Assembly: GCA_015501075.1 (NCBI GenBank)
Contig: JADNYJ010000034.1
Coordinates: 1-64,000, forward strand
From: Gymnopilus junonius
Taxonomy: Eukaryota; Basidiomycota; Agaricomycetes; Agaricales; Galerinaceae
Length of the DNA stretch: 64,000 nt
Direction of reading: 5' to 3'
Shown here: positions 10,540-22,378 of the stretch, piece by piece
Layout of the letters: each line of letters opens with the position of its first letter
How positions within the stretch are numbered: the stretch's first letter is position 1
Program-made: the position numbers and the translations under genes
The notes under the pieces: model-generated
Seen by the model: only the letters and a program-made list of their open reading frames with translations
Told to the model about the DNA's origin: nothing
Database searches by the model: none

Positions 10540-12358
10540 TCAAAAAATACCCAAGTCTCCTTCAGATTCTGAATTCTCCCAGGGGTTATAGTCGTTGTAG
10601 GGAGTATCGAAAAAGACGCGTTGATATTCCATCAAATTAAAAGTGGTATCATACAACCAGCCTGTCCTGTCGTCACTCTTCACCCACCTCAGCACGCCAC
10701 TATGTTTCCCACCGATAGTAACACTGCGGAGTGCCGGGTAACTATCGGAAAGAATCATAAACACATCCTGGGCCGACATGGCTGAATATGGGTCTCCATA
10801 TTTCCTAACATATTCTGCCTCCTTTTCGTCGTTTTTGGGGATACCGTTGTATTCAAAGTTGTCGGTCAGCAAGTTGGATAAGTACAGCGACTTAATCGTA
10901 AGAGGTAGTTCTTTCTCCTTGAGAGCAACGGATTGGAGAAAATCCTGTGATATGTATGGGCATTAAGGTCAGTGTGTACCATCTTCTGTAGCGAGTTCGA
11001 CTGACCAAATATTCAGTATGAACGTGAACATAGCAAAAATGAGACTTCCGTTCCAAGTGTTGACCGCCTCCTATCGGGTCTTCATATGCGCCCTCGCAAA
11101 CCGAGGCATACCCTCCCAGATCCTCCTCCAGGTAATCCCCGTCAAGATACATTTCGTCCATGTCTTCGTCATCAGTATCCGGCAAGTCCTTAATTTCCAA
11201 CGAGATTGTAAGTGCCTCTAAAGTTGGAAAACAAGCCACGATCTGGTCGAGAACCTCTTTCTTTGTCTGCGCCGGTTCAATAAGGAGTTCAGTGATCTTT
11301 CCCGTGCCTTGAGAAAGAGGGAAAAAAAGTCTGCTTGGATTCTCAGCTAACCGTCCTCCTGTATCGTAATAGGGGTATATTTCGACTTTCCCGACGGGCC
11401 GCCCCGGAATAAAAGCTATGGCCGCTGTGTCGGGACCTGAAAAGGACGTGAGAAGTGGAGCGGCGGAGTTGGGGAGCGGAGGGAGTGTAATTGGGGCTTG
11501 GTTATAATCTGCAAAACGCATTTGAATTTGGTCAAGGTTCGGGCACGAGGAAAGGAAGCCGTAAAGGTCGGCGACATGGTCTATTTTAATGGAGAACGAA
11601 AGATGCGTGAGGCGCTTCAATACCCCTTGCTTCGTAAAGGCTCGAAATAGTTTAGGTGTGTATATTTCAGTCCAGGCTTGAAGGGATTCCAGATGCTCTC
11701 CGGAAAACATATCCAATAGCTTGGCCACAGCGTTCGGATTGGTCTCTCGAATCATAGAGCGATTATCGACCGTGAGTCTTCGAAGTGGAATGCGCGGCTT
11801 GAGGATGTGGACTCCAAATTTGACATTCATCAAAGTGACTTCCTCCAGAGAAGGATGTCGAGCCAGCGCCATCAGGATCTTCTTGTCGAATCTCTCCGAG
11901 AAATGCTTCACATCCAACTCCTTCATATTGACAAAATTGGGGAGACACTCCACAAATGTGTCAATGAACGAAGCGCACGACTTTCTTGCCTTCTCCGACA
12001 CTTTGTTACTTGCAGACGGGGCGGAATACGACAGGACGCACTTCTTGATCAACGGTGCGTGCTCCGGGCTTTTGCTGAACATCTTCAGCGCCTCGACATT
12101 GTTCTGCGCATCGTCCAATTTTCCCGTCAACACCTGGGGCGAATATACTCTTCCGCAGGAAACGTTACAGGTGTATGTTATGGATCTGAAAATAAAAGGA
12201 AGGCATATCTCGTTGAGAAGATGACATGTCAAGGAAAGCATCTTATGGTCTGAAATAGGAAGATAAGTGAAACATTCGTGCCAAATTTCAACGGGGAGAA
12301 ATCGGTTGTTGAGGTCGTTAGGGACTTGCGGCCTTCCTTTTGTCTTTTTCGATTTCAT
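10540..12358 (-). CDS. F-box protein with degenerate leucine-rich repeats (intact, 585 aa)
   Basis: Two exons: 12358-11006 and 10944-10540, joined over a 61-bp intron (GTCAGT...CACAG) that keeps phase 0. The protein is about 585 residues. The F-box is at residues ~15-60 (FLPVEIWHECFTYLPISDHK, then LSLTCHLLNEICLPFIF). A leucine-rich middle follows, with LSFSIKIDHVADLYGFLSSC as one repeat, then an acidic stretch (DTDDEDMDEMYLDGD) and the signature motifs YEDPIGGG and HFCYVHVHTEY. The F-box would bind Skp1 in an SCF ubiquitin ligase and the repeats would choose the substrate; which substrate is unknown. ATG 12358 fits the starts of the sister copies. Of the four copies in this cluster only this one is open throughout, so it is probably the expressed source gene. 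Its base composition keeps CG dinucleotides, unlike copy 1. Confidence 0.85.
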
Positions 12359-12769
12359 GACTAGAGGTCTGCATTAACCTTTGGGGGACGCCGTTAAAAT
12401 CAAAGGCGTAACTTGCCGAACAAATTGTTTTATGTTAGTGCCGCCAAAAAAAGCTCTCCCGAATAACTTGAACTTTTAAAACCCTGCGGGTGAAAATGCA
12501 TACGATCAGGAAATGCCTCTTCAGTTCAATAAAACTATCGACTCACGGGAAGAATAGGCTAGAGTTCCTTATCCAATACCACACCCTCGTGTGATTAGTA
12601 TCAGTCTACACTTGGTGCAAAGTACGCTCCCGCTGTCTGTAATGGACTGGTAGATAATGAAACGGTAGACGCGATGCCAGTGTCGACGTAGGTCCCTCGT
12701 TTGAAGGAAGTCACAGAGAGAGTGGCAGAGTGCAAGTTGAGTCCGGATATCTAGCAACTACCTTTCATC

Positions 12770-12930
12770 GGGGGTTGAAAGGCAGGAAGACGAAGCCAAA
12801 GAGGTTGGGTGGCATCCTTTCATCGTGGTCACTATTTATAGTCCTACGAGCCACTGTAACAGCAGCCGCCCGGCGTATAAACGCGTTCCTGGTCTATCCT
12901 TGCTTTTCGGACCTGACAGAACAACGCCGT
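12770..12930 (-). promoter_or_regulatory. Upstream block with TATA box of the intact F-box gene
   Basis: The minus strand reads TTGTTCTGTCAGGTCCG, GGACTATAAATAGTGACC, ACGATGAAAGGATGCCACCC and AACCTCTTTGGC. It is the best preserved of three related blocks. The TATAAATA at about 12835 lies some 475 bases before the ATG at 12358, so a 5' untranslated intron is likely. Confidence 0.5.
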
Positions 12931-13236
12931 AGAATCCCGACCAGATATTTATTACATGGACCCTGGGCATTTTTGCCAGACCCTTTGATAAGTCACTTGC
13001 TATAACTAACCAGCGAGCACGAGCCCACTTCCTACTAGGATTCCTTGTCATAGCCAGCTCTTATCATAGCGTACCACTACCAGAATGCCGTAACGATGTG
13101 AGGTATCGTTTATGAGACGTCAGTTTAAAGCTGACTTGACTGAGAGTCATGATATGGTGTAGACATTGTAAATTTGCAACTTGAGACCAAGAACCAGGCC
13201 CAGATCAGAGAGCTTTGAGAGCAAAACAGGACCTAA
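12931..13236. other. Intergenic stretch, nothing recognised
   Basis: No frame with family motifs and no repeat structure was found between the F-box upstream block and the MITE at 13237. Confidence 0.4.
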
Positions 13237-13701
13237 GAGTCTGTTCGGTAACCATAATCATAATCGATTATGATTATTGATGGCAGCCGGCACTTTCCGC
13301 CGCTCGCCAAATTGAGTCATCCCGTCACGCACGCCTTATCAAGCGATCTCCTGCGCATCTTATCGTCGCCCGCACTTCTTTTCATGCCTCCGCCTCCACC
13401 AGAAACACGGCGGCGGCAGCTAATACTAGCTGCTGCGTATCTTGTCAATGTTATTGGTATTGCTACAACCATTTATGCATCCCCGTTGTACTGGAGACAA
13501 GAGTATCATAATTCAAAGTTGAGTGGGGATGTCGAACACGCGTTCAATGCGTTTTTGCCGTGAGGCTGAGTGCGGGAGGCGAATATCAGGCTATCTTATC
13601 GGTCGTGACGATTTGTGACAGATTCCCAATTTGGCTTGCGGATAAGTCCGGCTGCCATCAATAATCATAATCGATTATGATTATGGTTACCGAACAGACT
13701 C
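13237..13701. mobile_element. PIF/Harbinger-type MITE with TAA target duplication (465 bp)
   Basis: The termini are inverted repeats of more than 50 bp, beginning GAGTCTGTTCGGTAACC and identical to about GGCAGCCGG, then decaying over another 40 bp. The flanks are TAA (13234-13236 and 13702-13704), the 3-bp duplication typical of PIF/Harbinger. Each inverted repeat contains a perfect 24-nt palindrome (13254-13277 and 13661-13684) built from ATAATCATAATC and its complement. Inside, a frame at 13384-13563 reads LILAAAYLVNVIG and YWRQEYHNSKLSG, resembling the start of HARBI1-like nucleases, so the element is probably a deletion derivative of a coding Harbinger. Confidence 0.8.
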
Positions 13702-14011
13702 TAAGTGGACGCGCCACTTGTTTGGTGTACATTGACGTATTCATGCCTGCGTTCAGAGCGCGATCGAGGATGGTATCAATAGCATTTGGACAACGTCGAC
13801 GTTGGACGTTACTTGAATGAGGGGAACGAAATGAGAATTGAAAGTAGAAGACGTATCAACGCCCATGCAGGGTTTTTCTCCACCCGTTTTCCCCCTCTTA
13901 ACAAGACAGCAACTGGGAGGATGGAAGACGAGGAGCAAGCAAAGCCGCTCGTTGTTCTATTGCGACTTCAACAACAATGGCGACGAGACTACATTGATGG
14001 GAGAAAGTGAA

Positions 14012-14313
14012 TTAATGTAAAGCTTCCTTGGCAAGTTCAGCAGCGTAAGGGTTGCGGGGGTCGTTGCGCCATTCCGCAGCTATAGACCAGTATTAGCAAA
14101 ATCCACCACCGAGAACTGAAGACGTACATCGGATACCCGACTCCTGAGCCTTCAAGATGAGGTAACCAGTGACAGTGCCAGCTACCATAAAGGGCCACAA
14201 GGGCTTGAGGATCTATAAGCAAAGAAAGAACGCAGTTCAGCGTTGGGTGCTGGGCGAGGTGAAGAAAAAAGACGTGCGGGTGTGGGCCATTTGCGGAGTC
14301 CGAGGAACGACAT
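14012..14313 (-). CDS. ATP18: Mitochondrial F1Fo ATP synthase subunit i/j (62 aa)
   Basis: Three exons (14313-14278, 14212-14128, 14079-14012) give a 62-residue protein. It begins MSFLGLRKWPTP, continues ILKPLWPFMVAGTVTGYLI and ends NDPRNPYAAELAKEALH. The WPTPILKPLWPF start, the single membrane helix and the NDPRNP motif are diagnostic of fungal Atp18, a small inner-membrane subunit of the Fo sector linked to ATP synthase stability. Length matches the family (about 60). The first intron starts with GC (GCACGT...TATAG), and only this choice joins Pro12 to Ile13; the second starts with GTACGT. It is divergent from VPS11 with about 480 bp between starts, which must hold both promoters. The gene is too small to stand out without its splice sites. 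Confidence 0.88.
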
Positions 14314-14793
14314 GGCTTTTCTGCTGTTCTCTAATAAGGCAAACAAAATTGAGTATAGGATTTATGAAAAGAAAGAAACGGAAACTGACAGGTGTTGTGG
14401 TGGTTGAGTTTGTTGGCGGACACTCGGGCGGGACCGTTTGGGTTGATGAGCTGGGTTTTTGTCGCGCGTGGGAGTTTATTTCTGTTTTTGGGGAATGGCT
14501 GCCGTCATGCTCGCCTTGCTCTGCTCACCGTGCTTACTTGGATCTCTGTTCTATTCCTTACGCGCCTCGAGGCACTGTTATATACCCTGACTGTCGACAA
14601 GAGTCCTCTGTAAACTGGGCACTCTTTGGCCACAATTTCAAGAGGAGAACGTCCAGCGGTCATCATACCAGTTTAAACTTGTTCCAAGTTCCAGGGGTTT
14701 CTAATATTGGTCTGCAAGCCTTACCTTTGGGCGTTGGGACTCTCTGCCATACAATTTCGGGATTTTGGTTAATTTGAAATTCGTATTGGAGCG

Positions 14794-17700
14794 ATGTCAA
14801 GCCTCGGATTATTGTCCGAAAGTACTGCCAAATTAACGGGCACGTCTCCTTCTGCTGCGCCTCCTCCAGTGAGTACTATCTTGTGCTTTATTACATGCAA
14901 ACGACCTCGGACAAACCTCCATTTCTTTCTTGTAGTGGCGTCAATTCCCATTCTTCGATGCCTTGCCCGTCAAGGACGTGCATGACCTGAGCAGTACGCC
15001 CGATATATTCAAGGTACGCTTTATACTCCTTTGTCTTCGCTCCTTAACTGAACACATCTGCGTTTCCAAAACCTAGGCAACCCCAGAAATATCCACTATG
15101 TCACGCTCAACAGCCGGCATCCTCGTCGCAGACATCCACGGAAGCATTCACCTGCTCAACAGGGACTTTGAGTCCATCAACAGCTGGGTCGCCCATGTCG
15201 GCGGAAGGGTGACACATATGGTCGAAAGGAAGGGGGTTTTAGTTACCCTAGGTGTATGTCTATGTTCTTTTGCTTCTTTACTTTGTTCCCCCTTGGATTT
15301 GAGGATGGAGGATGCTAATTTGTTTACTTGGCTAGGAAGAAGATAGCGTCCGCTCGCCATTACTCAAAATATGGGATTTACAGAACAACGACAAGAAAAC
15401 GGGTTCACCCTTCCTTTTGCGGTCTACAAAAGTTCAGCTAAGTAACCGTCCGCACCCCGTAAGTCCCCCTACTCTTTCCCCCATTCCTGCGCTCCTCCAA
15501 ACAATCAAATTAACCAATCCCACTAACTAAAGCTCTGACCATCTAGGTGACAACCGTCGCCCTATCCGACACTCTAGCCCACCTCGCTATTGGGCTGGGC
15601 GATGGCACCGTCATACTCTACCGCCACCTCGACCAGTCGCTTTCTTCCAGTACCACCCTCACTTCTTTACCGAAAGCACGTACGATATTCGAGTCGCCTA
15701 TGGAACCGATCACAGGGCTGGGGTTCCGAGAACCCTTTTCGTTCGACTCCGACTCTGCTGCTAGTGATTCACAAGGCGCAGAACGCTCCGAAAGCTTTGG
15801 CTTGGGCTTAGAAAACCCCGCCTCGGCGCCCTCACCCTCACCTCCACCCTCAAACTCAAACCCCAACCCCTCAAATCTAAACCCAGACCTTGAAGCCGCC
15901 GATCCGCGGTCACAAAATCACTACCTCTTCATCGTTACGCTCTCCCGGGTGCTCTGCTACCAAGTCTCCGGGCGGGGGAGCGGGGGTACGCCGAGTGTGG
16001 TGGACGAGATCGGCGCGGGATTGGGGTGTGTGGTTATGGATCGCAGGAAGAGAAATGTGGTGGTGGCGAGGGAGGAGGCGATTTATGTGTGTGGTGTGGA
16101 TGGACGAGGGGCGTGTTGGGCTTATGAAGGTGGGTAGCATTTTATTTATTTCTCTTTTTCCTTTGTTCTATCCATCATCTTATAACCACGGCACTGACAT
16201 TCAGCTATCCCCTCTCACAGGCCACAAATCTTCAATCCACACCCACCTCTCATACCTCGTCATTGTCTCACCCCTTTCATACCCAGCGCCACCTCCCCCT
16301 CCGCGACCGTACGCAATCTCGTCGCACGCGGCGGCGGGGGAGGGCCAGAGGGGGACGTGACGAAAGTCACCATATTTGACCCGGAGAACAAGCTCGTGGC
16401 GTATTCGGATACATTTGGAGTGGGGGCGGGGAGAATTTCGGCAAGGCAGGAGGAATGGTGAGAGGAGCAGGAGGGGTAAGGGAGGTGGTGAGTGAGTGGG
16501 GTTGTCTGTGGGTTTTGGGGAGTGATGGTGGTGTGAGTTGGTTTTTTCTTTTCTTTTCCTTTCGTGCCTTTTATCTCTCTCTCTTTTTTTGAGTTATCAC
16601 TGTCACTAACGGTCCCCTCTCTCACCACACAGCTCACACGTCTCCTCGAAAAACCAACATCCGCCAAATTGTCCATGCTGTACGCTAAATCCCTTTACGG
16701 CCTCGCTCTAAGCCTGGCGTCCACGCAGAAATTGGATCCTGCGAGCGTCGCGGATATTCACAGGCAGTATGGGGACGCGCTGTATAGTAAAGGCGACTTT
16801 GACGCTGCGATGGTGCAGTATGTGAGGACGATTGGGTGGGTGCAGCCTAGTTACGTTATTCGGAAGGTGGGTTGTTTGCATTTTTATTTTATTTTTGGGG
16901 CTTTTTCCTTGATGGTGGACGCATTGGAGTACAAGCTTAGTTAATATTGCTTGTCACTCCTCTACTCCATGACTTCTAGTTTTCCTTTAGTTTTTTTCGA
17001 TTAAGTTCAAACAAGAACTAATATTCTTTTTTTTTCCCTCTACAGTACCTCGACGCACAAAGGATCCATAACCTTGTTACTTACCTCCAAGAACTACATG
17101 CTCTAGGACTCGCCAACGCGGACCACACCACGCTGCTCCTCAACACCTACACCAAGCTCAAAGATGTCGCCGTCTAGACTCCTTTATCAAAACCGAATCC
17201 CGACCCCGCGTGCCGGTGCCTCCTCAAATCCCAACGATCCCGATGAACTGCCCTTTGATCTAACCACGGCGATCAGGGTGTGCAGACAGGCGGGGTACTT
17301 TGACCATGCGTCGTATTTAGCCAAGAAGTATGAAAGGCATGAGGAGTATTTAAGGATACAAATTGAAGATGCGGGGAGGGTGGGGGATGCGTTGGTGTAT
17401 TTGAGGAGGCTGGGGAGTGAGGCTGTGGGTGTCTTTTCTTTCTTTCTTCTTTGATCTCAGAAGAGTGCTGGTGCTAACATAACCTTTTTCTTTTCTTATT
17501 TCTTCTTTATAGGCGGAGAGTAATCTAGCAAGATACGGCCGAGCAATGCTCGATGCCCTCCCGGAAGAGACCACACAGCTCCTTATTGACCTATGCACTA
17601 CCACCGGGCCTCTGGATTCCTCTTCTCCCTCGGAATCTGAAGGACAAGTGCTGTCTCCTTCAGAAGCTAAACCAGCCGCCCCTGCGCCTTCGTACCTATC

Positions 17701-19483
17701 GTATTTAGCCCTAAATAGAGATAGAGGATCAACTTCTGGTGGTGCGCCAACGATTATAGCGGATAAAGACAGAGATAGGAACAATAGGACCGCGACGCCC
17801 CCTTCACCATCTATCAAGACCGTTCGAGGTGTGGATAGAGATAGAGACAACGCCTCTACCCGGAGAGGATCGTTACATGAGGTTACTTCGCCCACGAGCA
17901 CTTCCACACCCCCACCCAGCGCGATTACCGTCGTGCCGCCTCACACAGCCTCGTCTATCCTCGGTCCTGGACCTGGGTCCGCGAGGATGCCTTCCTCCTC
18001 TTTGGCATATCAGCAGCTGCAGCCACCTGCAGAGCCGAAGGTGAAGAGATTGAGCCCAAGGATCTATTTCCCACATTTCGTGGAGCATATGGATCAGTTT
18101 GTGGTTTTCCTCGAGACGGTTGCGTTGAGGAGGTGGGGACAGAGTGTGGAGGATCAGGCTCCGGGGTCGGTGGGGTTATATAGTGGGAAGGAAGGGGGAA
18201 AGGAGAGGGAGAGGGACGAAGCTGTGGAGAACACTTTGGAGGATGAAGTGCTGGATAAGTTGGATCAGATTGCAGTGTGGAATACACTGCTGGAGCTTTA
18301 TCTGACGCTGCCGTTGCCTGTGAAGGCCGGTGGTAAGGCAGCTTCTAGTGCTAGTGTTAATGGCAGCAGCGACGGCAGTAATGGCACTGTTAATGGCACT
18401 AGCACTGGTGCTGTCAACGGAACCACAACCACCACGCCCAAGGCTAGTAAATCATTCGACGAAAAGCTGATGCGGGAAAAAGCCATGCGGGTCCTCCAAA
18501 GCCCCACTATCCCCTACGACGCCACACACGCCCTCATCCTCTGCTCAACCCACGGTTTCACAGATGGCCTCGTCCTGCTCTGGGAGAAAATGGGGATGTT
18601 TGAAGACGTCCTCCGGTTCTGGATGGACAAGTCCCGTGAAGACTCCCTGCACTATCCCAACGCCTCGCAGAAGGTTATCGAGCATCTGATGTATTACGGG
18701 CAGGAGAAGGGGCAGAAGCACCTGTATCCCTTGGTGTTGAGGTTCTTGACTTCGACGCCTGAGTTGTTAGCGAGGCACCAGGAGGATGTGAAGGGTATTC
18801 TGGAGGTGGTGGAGGATGAAAAGCTGATGCCACCTCTTGGGGTCGTGCAGGTTCTGAGCAGGAATGGCGTGGCGAGTGTAGGGCTGATTAAGGAATGGCT
18901 GGTTGGGAGGATTAAAGAGAGTCGAGAGGAGATTCAGAACGTATGTCCATTTATTGTCTTGGAGGGGAATTTTATGCTCGATTTGCTGACGTAATCAATT
19001 TTTTTTTTGCGTGAACAGGATCAAGCGTTGATCAAATCTTATCGTCTCGAGACTGCTGCGCGGCTGAAGCAGGTTAAGGACCTGACCAACACGGAAGAAC
19101 CGAGGGTGTTCCATGTCACTAGGTGCTCGACATGTCTTGGTCAACTTGACCTTCCCAGTGTGCACTTTATGTGCAATCACTCTTATCATCAACGGTATGT
19201 TTCTTCTCACCCCTTTGTTCTCTTTCTTCACATTTGGAATGCGGGCCTGTGCTGACTCTGCATTTGCATTGTTTCAAGATGCATCGCAGACAACGAGGCC
19301 GAATGCCCCGCCTGTGCACGCGAACATGGCATCATCCGCGAAATCAGGCTCAACAACCAAAAGTTGGCAGATCAACATGACGTGTTCCTGGCCGAGGTGC
19401 AGGAGAGTGGCTTCGAGGCCATCGCAGCTGCGTTTGGGAGGGGCGTGCTCAATAGCCAGAGAGTCGAGGATGCGACTGCGTGA
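14794..19483 (+). CDS. VPS11: Vacuolar protein sorting-associated protein 11 (HOPS/CORVET core subunit)
   Basis: Eleven exons: 14794-14868, 14936-15013, 15077-15253, 15336-15458, 15547-16129, 16221-16532, 16633-16866, 17046-17424, 17513-18940, 19019-19194, 19279-19483; about 1257 residues. Vps11 is a scaffold of HOPS and CORVET, tethering endosomes and vacuoles before SNARE fusion. Exon 2 carries WRQFPFFDALPVKDVHD, the start of the N-terminal propeller. The middle has the helical repeats (YLDAQRIHNLVTYLQELH, RVCRQAGYFDHASYLAKKYE). Exon 9 has a low-complexity Ser/Pro/Asn insert. Exons 10-11 encode the C-terminal RING-H2: CSTC, CNHSYHQRC, CPAC. All junctions agree in phase, but exon 6 lacks one base in a C run (16271-16274) and one in a G run (16428-16431), and exon 8 lacks one base near 17168 and one in a C run near 17203. 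Either consensus errors or a recently broken gene. A decayed duplicate lies at 24850-25860. Confidence 0.9.
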
Positions 19484-19817
19484 TTGTGGTTGGTTGGGAC
19501 TATGGATATCTTTACATGGCATATTTTCTTTCGTTAGCACTCTGAGATCTGGTTTATTCCTTCTATTGCATTCTCTAATATACGTTCTCTTTATTAAACT
19601 GTCAGATCTTTCGGACCCTTGGGCTTGACCGATTGATCTGCGACGCAATTCGACACAACTTTCCTGGTTCATAAGTTCTCCCGGACTTTTCATATACTTC
19701 AGGCCAATTATTACAGACCTGTCGCTCACAGACGGATGCTCGCCCCTTAGGAAGCTTCATTATGGGATTTACAATCGGATCTGACTGACATAGTGCCATC
19801 TGTCGCAGGTAGTTAAG

Positions 19818-19885
19818 GCAGTGGCCATCGAGCTCGGACGCCGTTGCCATTGCAGTGGCCATCGAGCTCGGACGCCGTTGCCATT
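19818..19885. repeat. 34-bp tandem duplication (two exact units)
   Basis: The unit starting GCAGTGGCCATCGAGCTCGG is repeated exactly at 19818-19851 and 19852-19885, and the first six bases recur after the second unit. No coding or regulatory role is apparent. Confidence 0.85.
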
Positions 19886-20844
19886 GCAGTGCTGAGGATG
19901 TTAAAACATAGAGATATTGAAGGTCGCTTTTCTTCACCAAATTCTCCACGTTTCACCGTTGGCTTTGTTTTCGCATTATGCAAGGACAGATGATCTCAAG
20001 TAGAGACCAAGATGGAACGTCCGAAGATTGATATGATGATATTTGAGTGATTTTGGTTGCATCAGTAAAAGTGCAAGTTCTTTTACTTTTACTTTCATGT
20101 GATGTATTTCACTTTCAGCGTCTTGGTTTTTTCCATCAGTCTTAATTTGTCTTTTACTTTCAGTTCCACGTCTTTCATTATCTTCGTCTTTCCTTCCTAC
20201 ATTTTTAATTCGGCATTTGGTTATAATGCCATATAGTTGACGCCTACATTAAAAATAAGTGCAGCAGATAGAGATTTGCTAACAAGGGCTCCATTTCGGC
20301 TACCTACTTACACAAAAGTCAAAGGCATAGGTCGCCTGGCAGGAAGTAAGTACATTATTACATAGTAACAGCGACATGATAATGTCGCCCCAGAAGTGGT
20401 AACATAGCTTGTGGGCGGTGGTGAGATGTGAATTGAATGAGGCAAATAAGGAAAACAATCCTCGATTGGTCCGCGCAGCAGAGCCAAGGAACAGTGTTGG
20501 CAGGAGCTGGGCATCGTGATGGCAATTATTGGCTTATGGGGGGAGGCAGAAATAGCATAGGTGGCGAACGCATACAGCATTACACAGAGGAGTGTATGTG
20601 TCCACTAGATGAAGACAGAGACGATTTAATCGGTGACGCGTTGACAATTGAAATTTGTGCAAAGTCATTCTGAACTCCGGCGCACGTGATATGTTGAACT
20701 TCTGTTTACGGCAATTATTGATGCCATCTTCTTGCATCTTCACCTCCATCTTCTCCGCCTCTCGCCCTTGGCCATCTCAGTCTGTGTTCCTTGCTGTCGC
20801 CCTCGTATCCTCTCATCCTCACGGCCCTGGAAATAGGAAGGTTA

Positions 20845-21240
20845 TAGGCCACCTACTTGCAACTCATGCAGTGCATTCTTCCTCCATTTGTTTTTGAGTA
20901 GCCATGCTCATATCCTTACAGTTAAATGTTAACCAACATGCCAGTGGTGCACATCTAAGGTCAGTATAGCATTCTTTTCGACATCTACACCATCTTACTC
21001 CCATTTTTTTTCAGTCTGCGCTTCCTTCTCATTACAGGCTGACTACGTGCAACTCACGCTGTGTGTTCTTCCCTCATGCATTTTCTAATACCATTCTTAT
21101 GGTTAATCAAGCTCTCGACGGAAGCCATATTAGTATCACTCCTGGAAGCGATGAGGTAAAGCATGCCAGTCCTACAAGTCTGAGGTCCGTCCTATAGCGT
21201 TCATTTTAACATCCAGAGCGGAAGAGGAGGAGGTAGTGTA
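20845..21240. repeat. Diverged tandem duplication of about 193 bp
   Basis: GCAACTCATGCAGTGCATTC (about 20859) and GCAACTCACGCTGTGTGTTC (about 21052) align, and further along both copies have CATGCCAGT and a TCTRAGGTCMGT stretch in the same order. Extensive substitutions and small gaps separate the copies, so this is an old duplication. A possible third partial unit starts near 21250. Confidence 0.4.
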
Positions 21241-22378
21241 ACAACAGGTGTGTACATTCAACTGAATTTTCTCCATCCGTTTTTGCACTCTTGACTCATG
21301 TATTTCAGTCCCAGGTCCTCGTTTGTTCAAGTGTTTTGTTTCCTTGTGGTACCACGCATTTCGGAAGACCGCCGTCCTCGCCATATAAGACGAATTCATG
21401 AAACACAGTCTCAACACTATCGAATCACGGAATGGGCTGCAATCATGTCGACGGTGCCAGCTTTTGTGGGAAAGAAAAAGAAGCAGGCAACGGCAGAAGC
21501 AGTGGCTGATAGTTCGTCAGCCAGTGGGTAGAATGACTGAGGAGGAAAAGAAGGCGTATGAGGAGGAACTGTACGCCTGAATAGCCCCCGCTTTGATGGA
21601 AATTTTTCACATTTGTCAAGATCTCATCAAAGTACAAAATGTCTTTCAAAAGTAAATACTGCTCTATTAAAATCAGTGTTGTCTTTTGTGAGAAAACCGA
21701 CTGGGCTTTTAAAAGATGAGGCGTCTTTTAGTCTTTTTGGTCTTTTCTGGTCTTTTGGTCTTTTAAAAGACACATGAAAGACCGCGCACTTTTACTGATG
21801 TGTAGGGGTAGTCGAAGTTGCATGCATATATTCCTGGCTTCATTTGGTGGATTTGACTGCATGCATTTATACAGGCCATTGTGAATCTATGATTTCACCG
21901 ACCGCATATGAACTGAAAACACTTTGCTGAATTCATCGCCCAGGCTGAAGGCCGAGTCTAAAGAAGCTGTATCGTATGAGAAGCTTCCATTGTATCAATG
22001 CAGATGATGATAGATTTAAAGATGTTTCAAGTAGCGGCAAAGAAGGAAGAAAGCCAAGAGGTGCCGGCATGAATTCGTGGATTTCTCCAATATAGGAGCA
22101 TCATAATTTCAGTTTCCAGTGATTACAGTCTAGCTCAATTGCAGTCAATTGTGTCGTGGTTTTCTAATTTCATTCTTGACTGAAAAGATATCAATGGTAG
22201 GTGCATCAGAAGGGGTGGTTATCACCTACCATCTGGATCAGTGCGAAACAATGCATAGTTCAGAGATAAGTTGCTACCAGCATGGCGGTACGGAATGCTG
22301 ATTAAAGGCCCTACAAAAGTATATAAAGAGATTGAACGGTCGTCTAAAATTGCATGCTGCTTCCCAAGATAACTCAAA

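Larger units (their letters stand above)
19484..22378. other. Long intergenic region with diverged repeats, no clear gene
   Basis: Contains a 34-bp exact tandem duplication (19818-19885), a diverged duplication near 20845-21240, and low-complexity runs of CTTTTA/GTCTTTT near 20085-20200 and 21640-21780. A short frame at 21446-21580 (MSTVPAFVGKKKK, and in the next frame RMTEEEKKAYEEELYA) looks gene-like but is shifted between frames and is not recognised. Confidence 0.4.

Noticed and set aside
17350..17907. A 185-residue open frame antisense to VPS11
   Set aside because: It is a shadow of biased codons in exons 8-9, crosses an intron and has no motif.
21446..21580. Short frame MSTVPAFVGKKKK...KKAYEEELYA as a gene
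   Set aside because: The two halves are in different frames, there is no splice pattern joining them, and no family was recognised.
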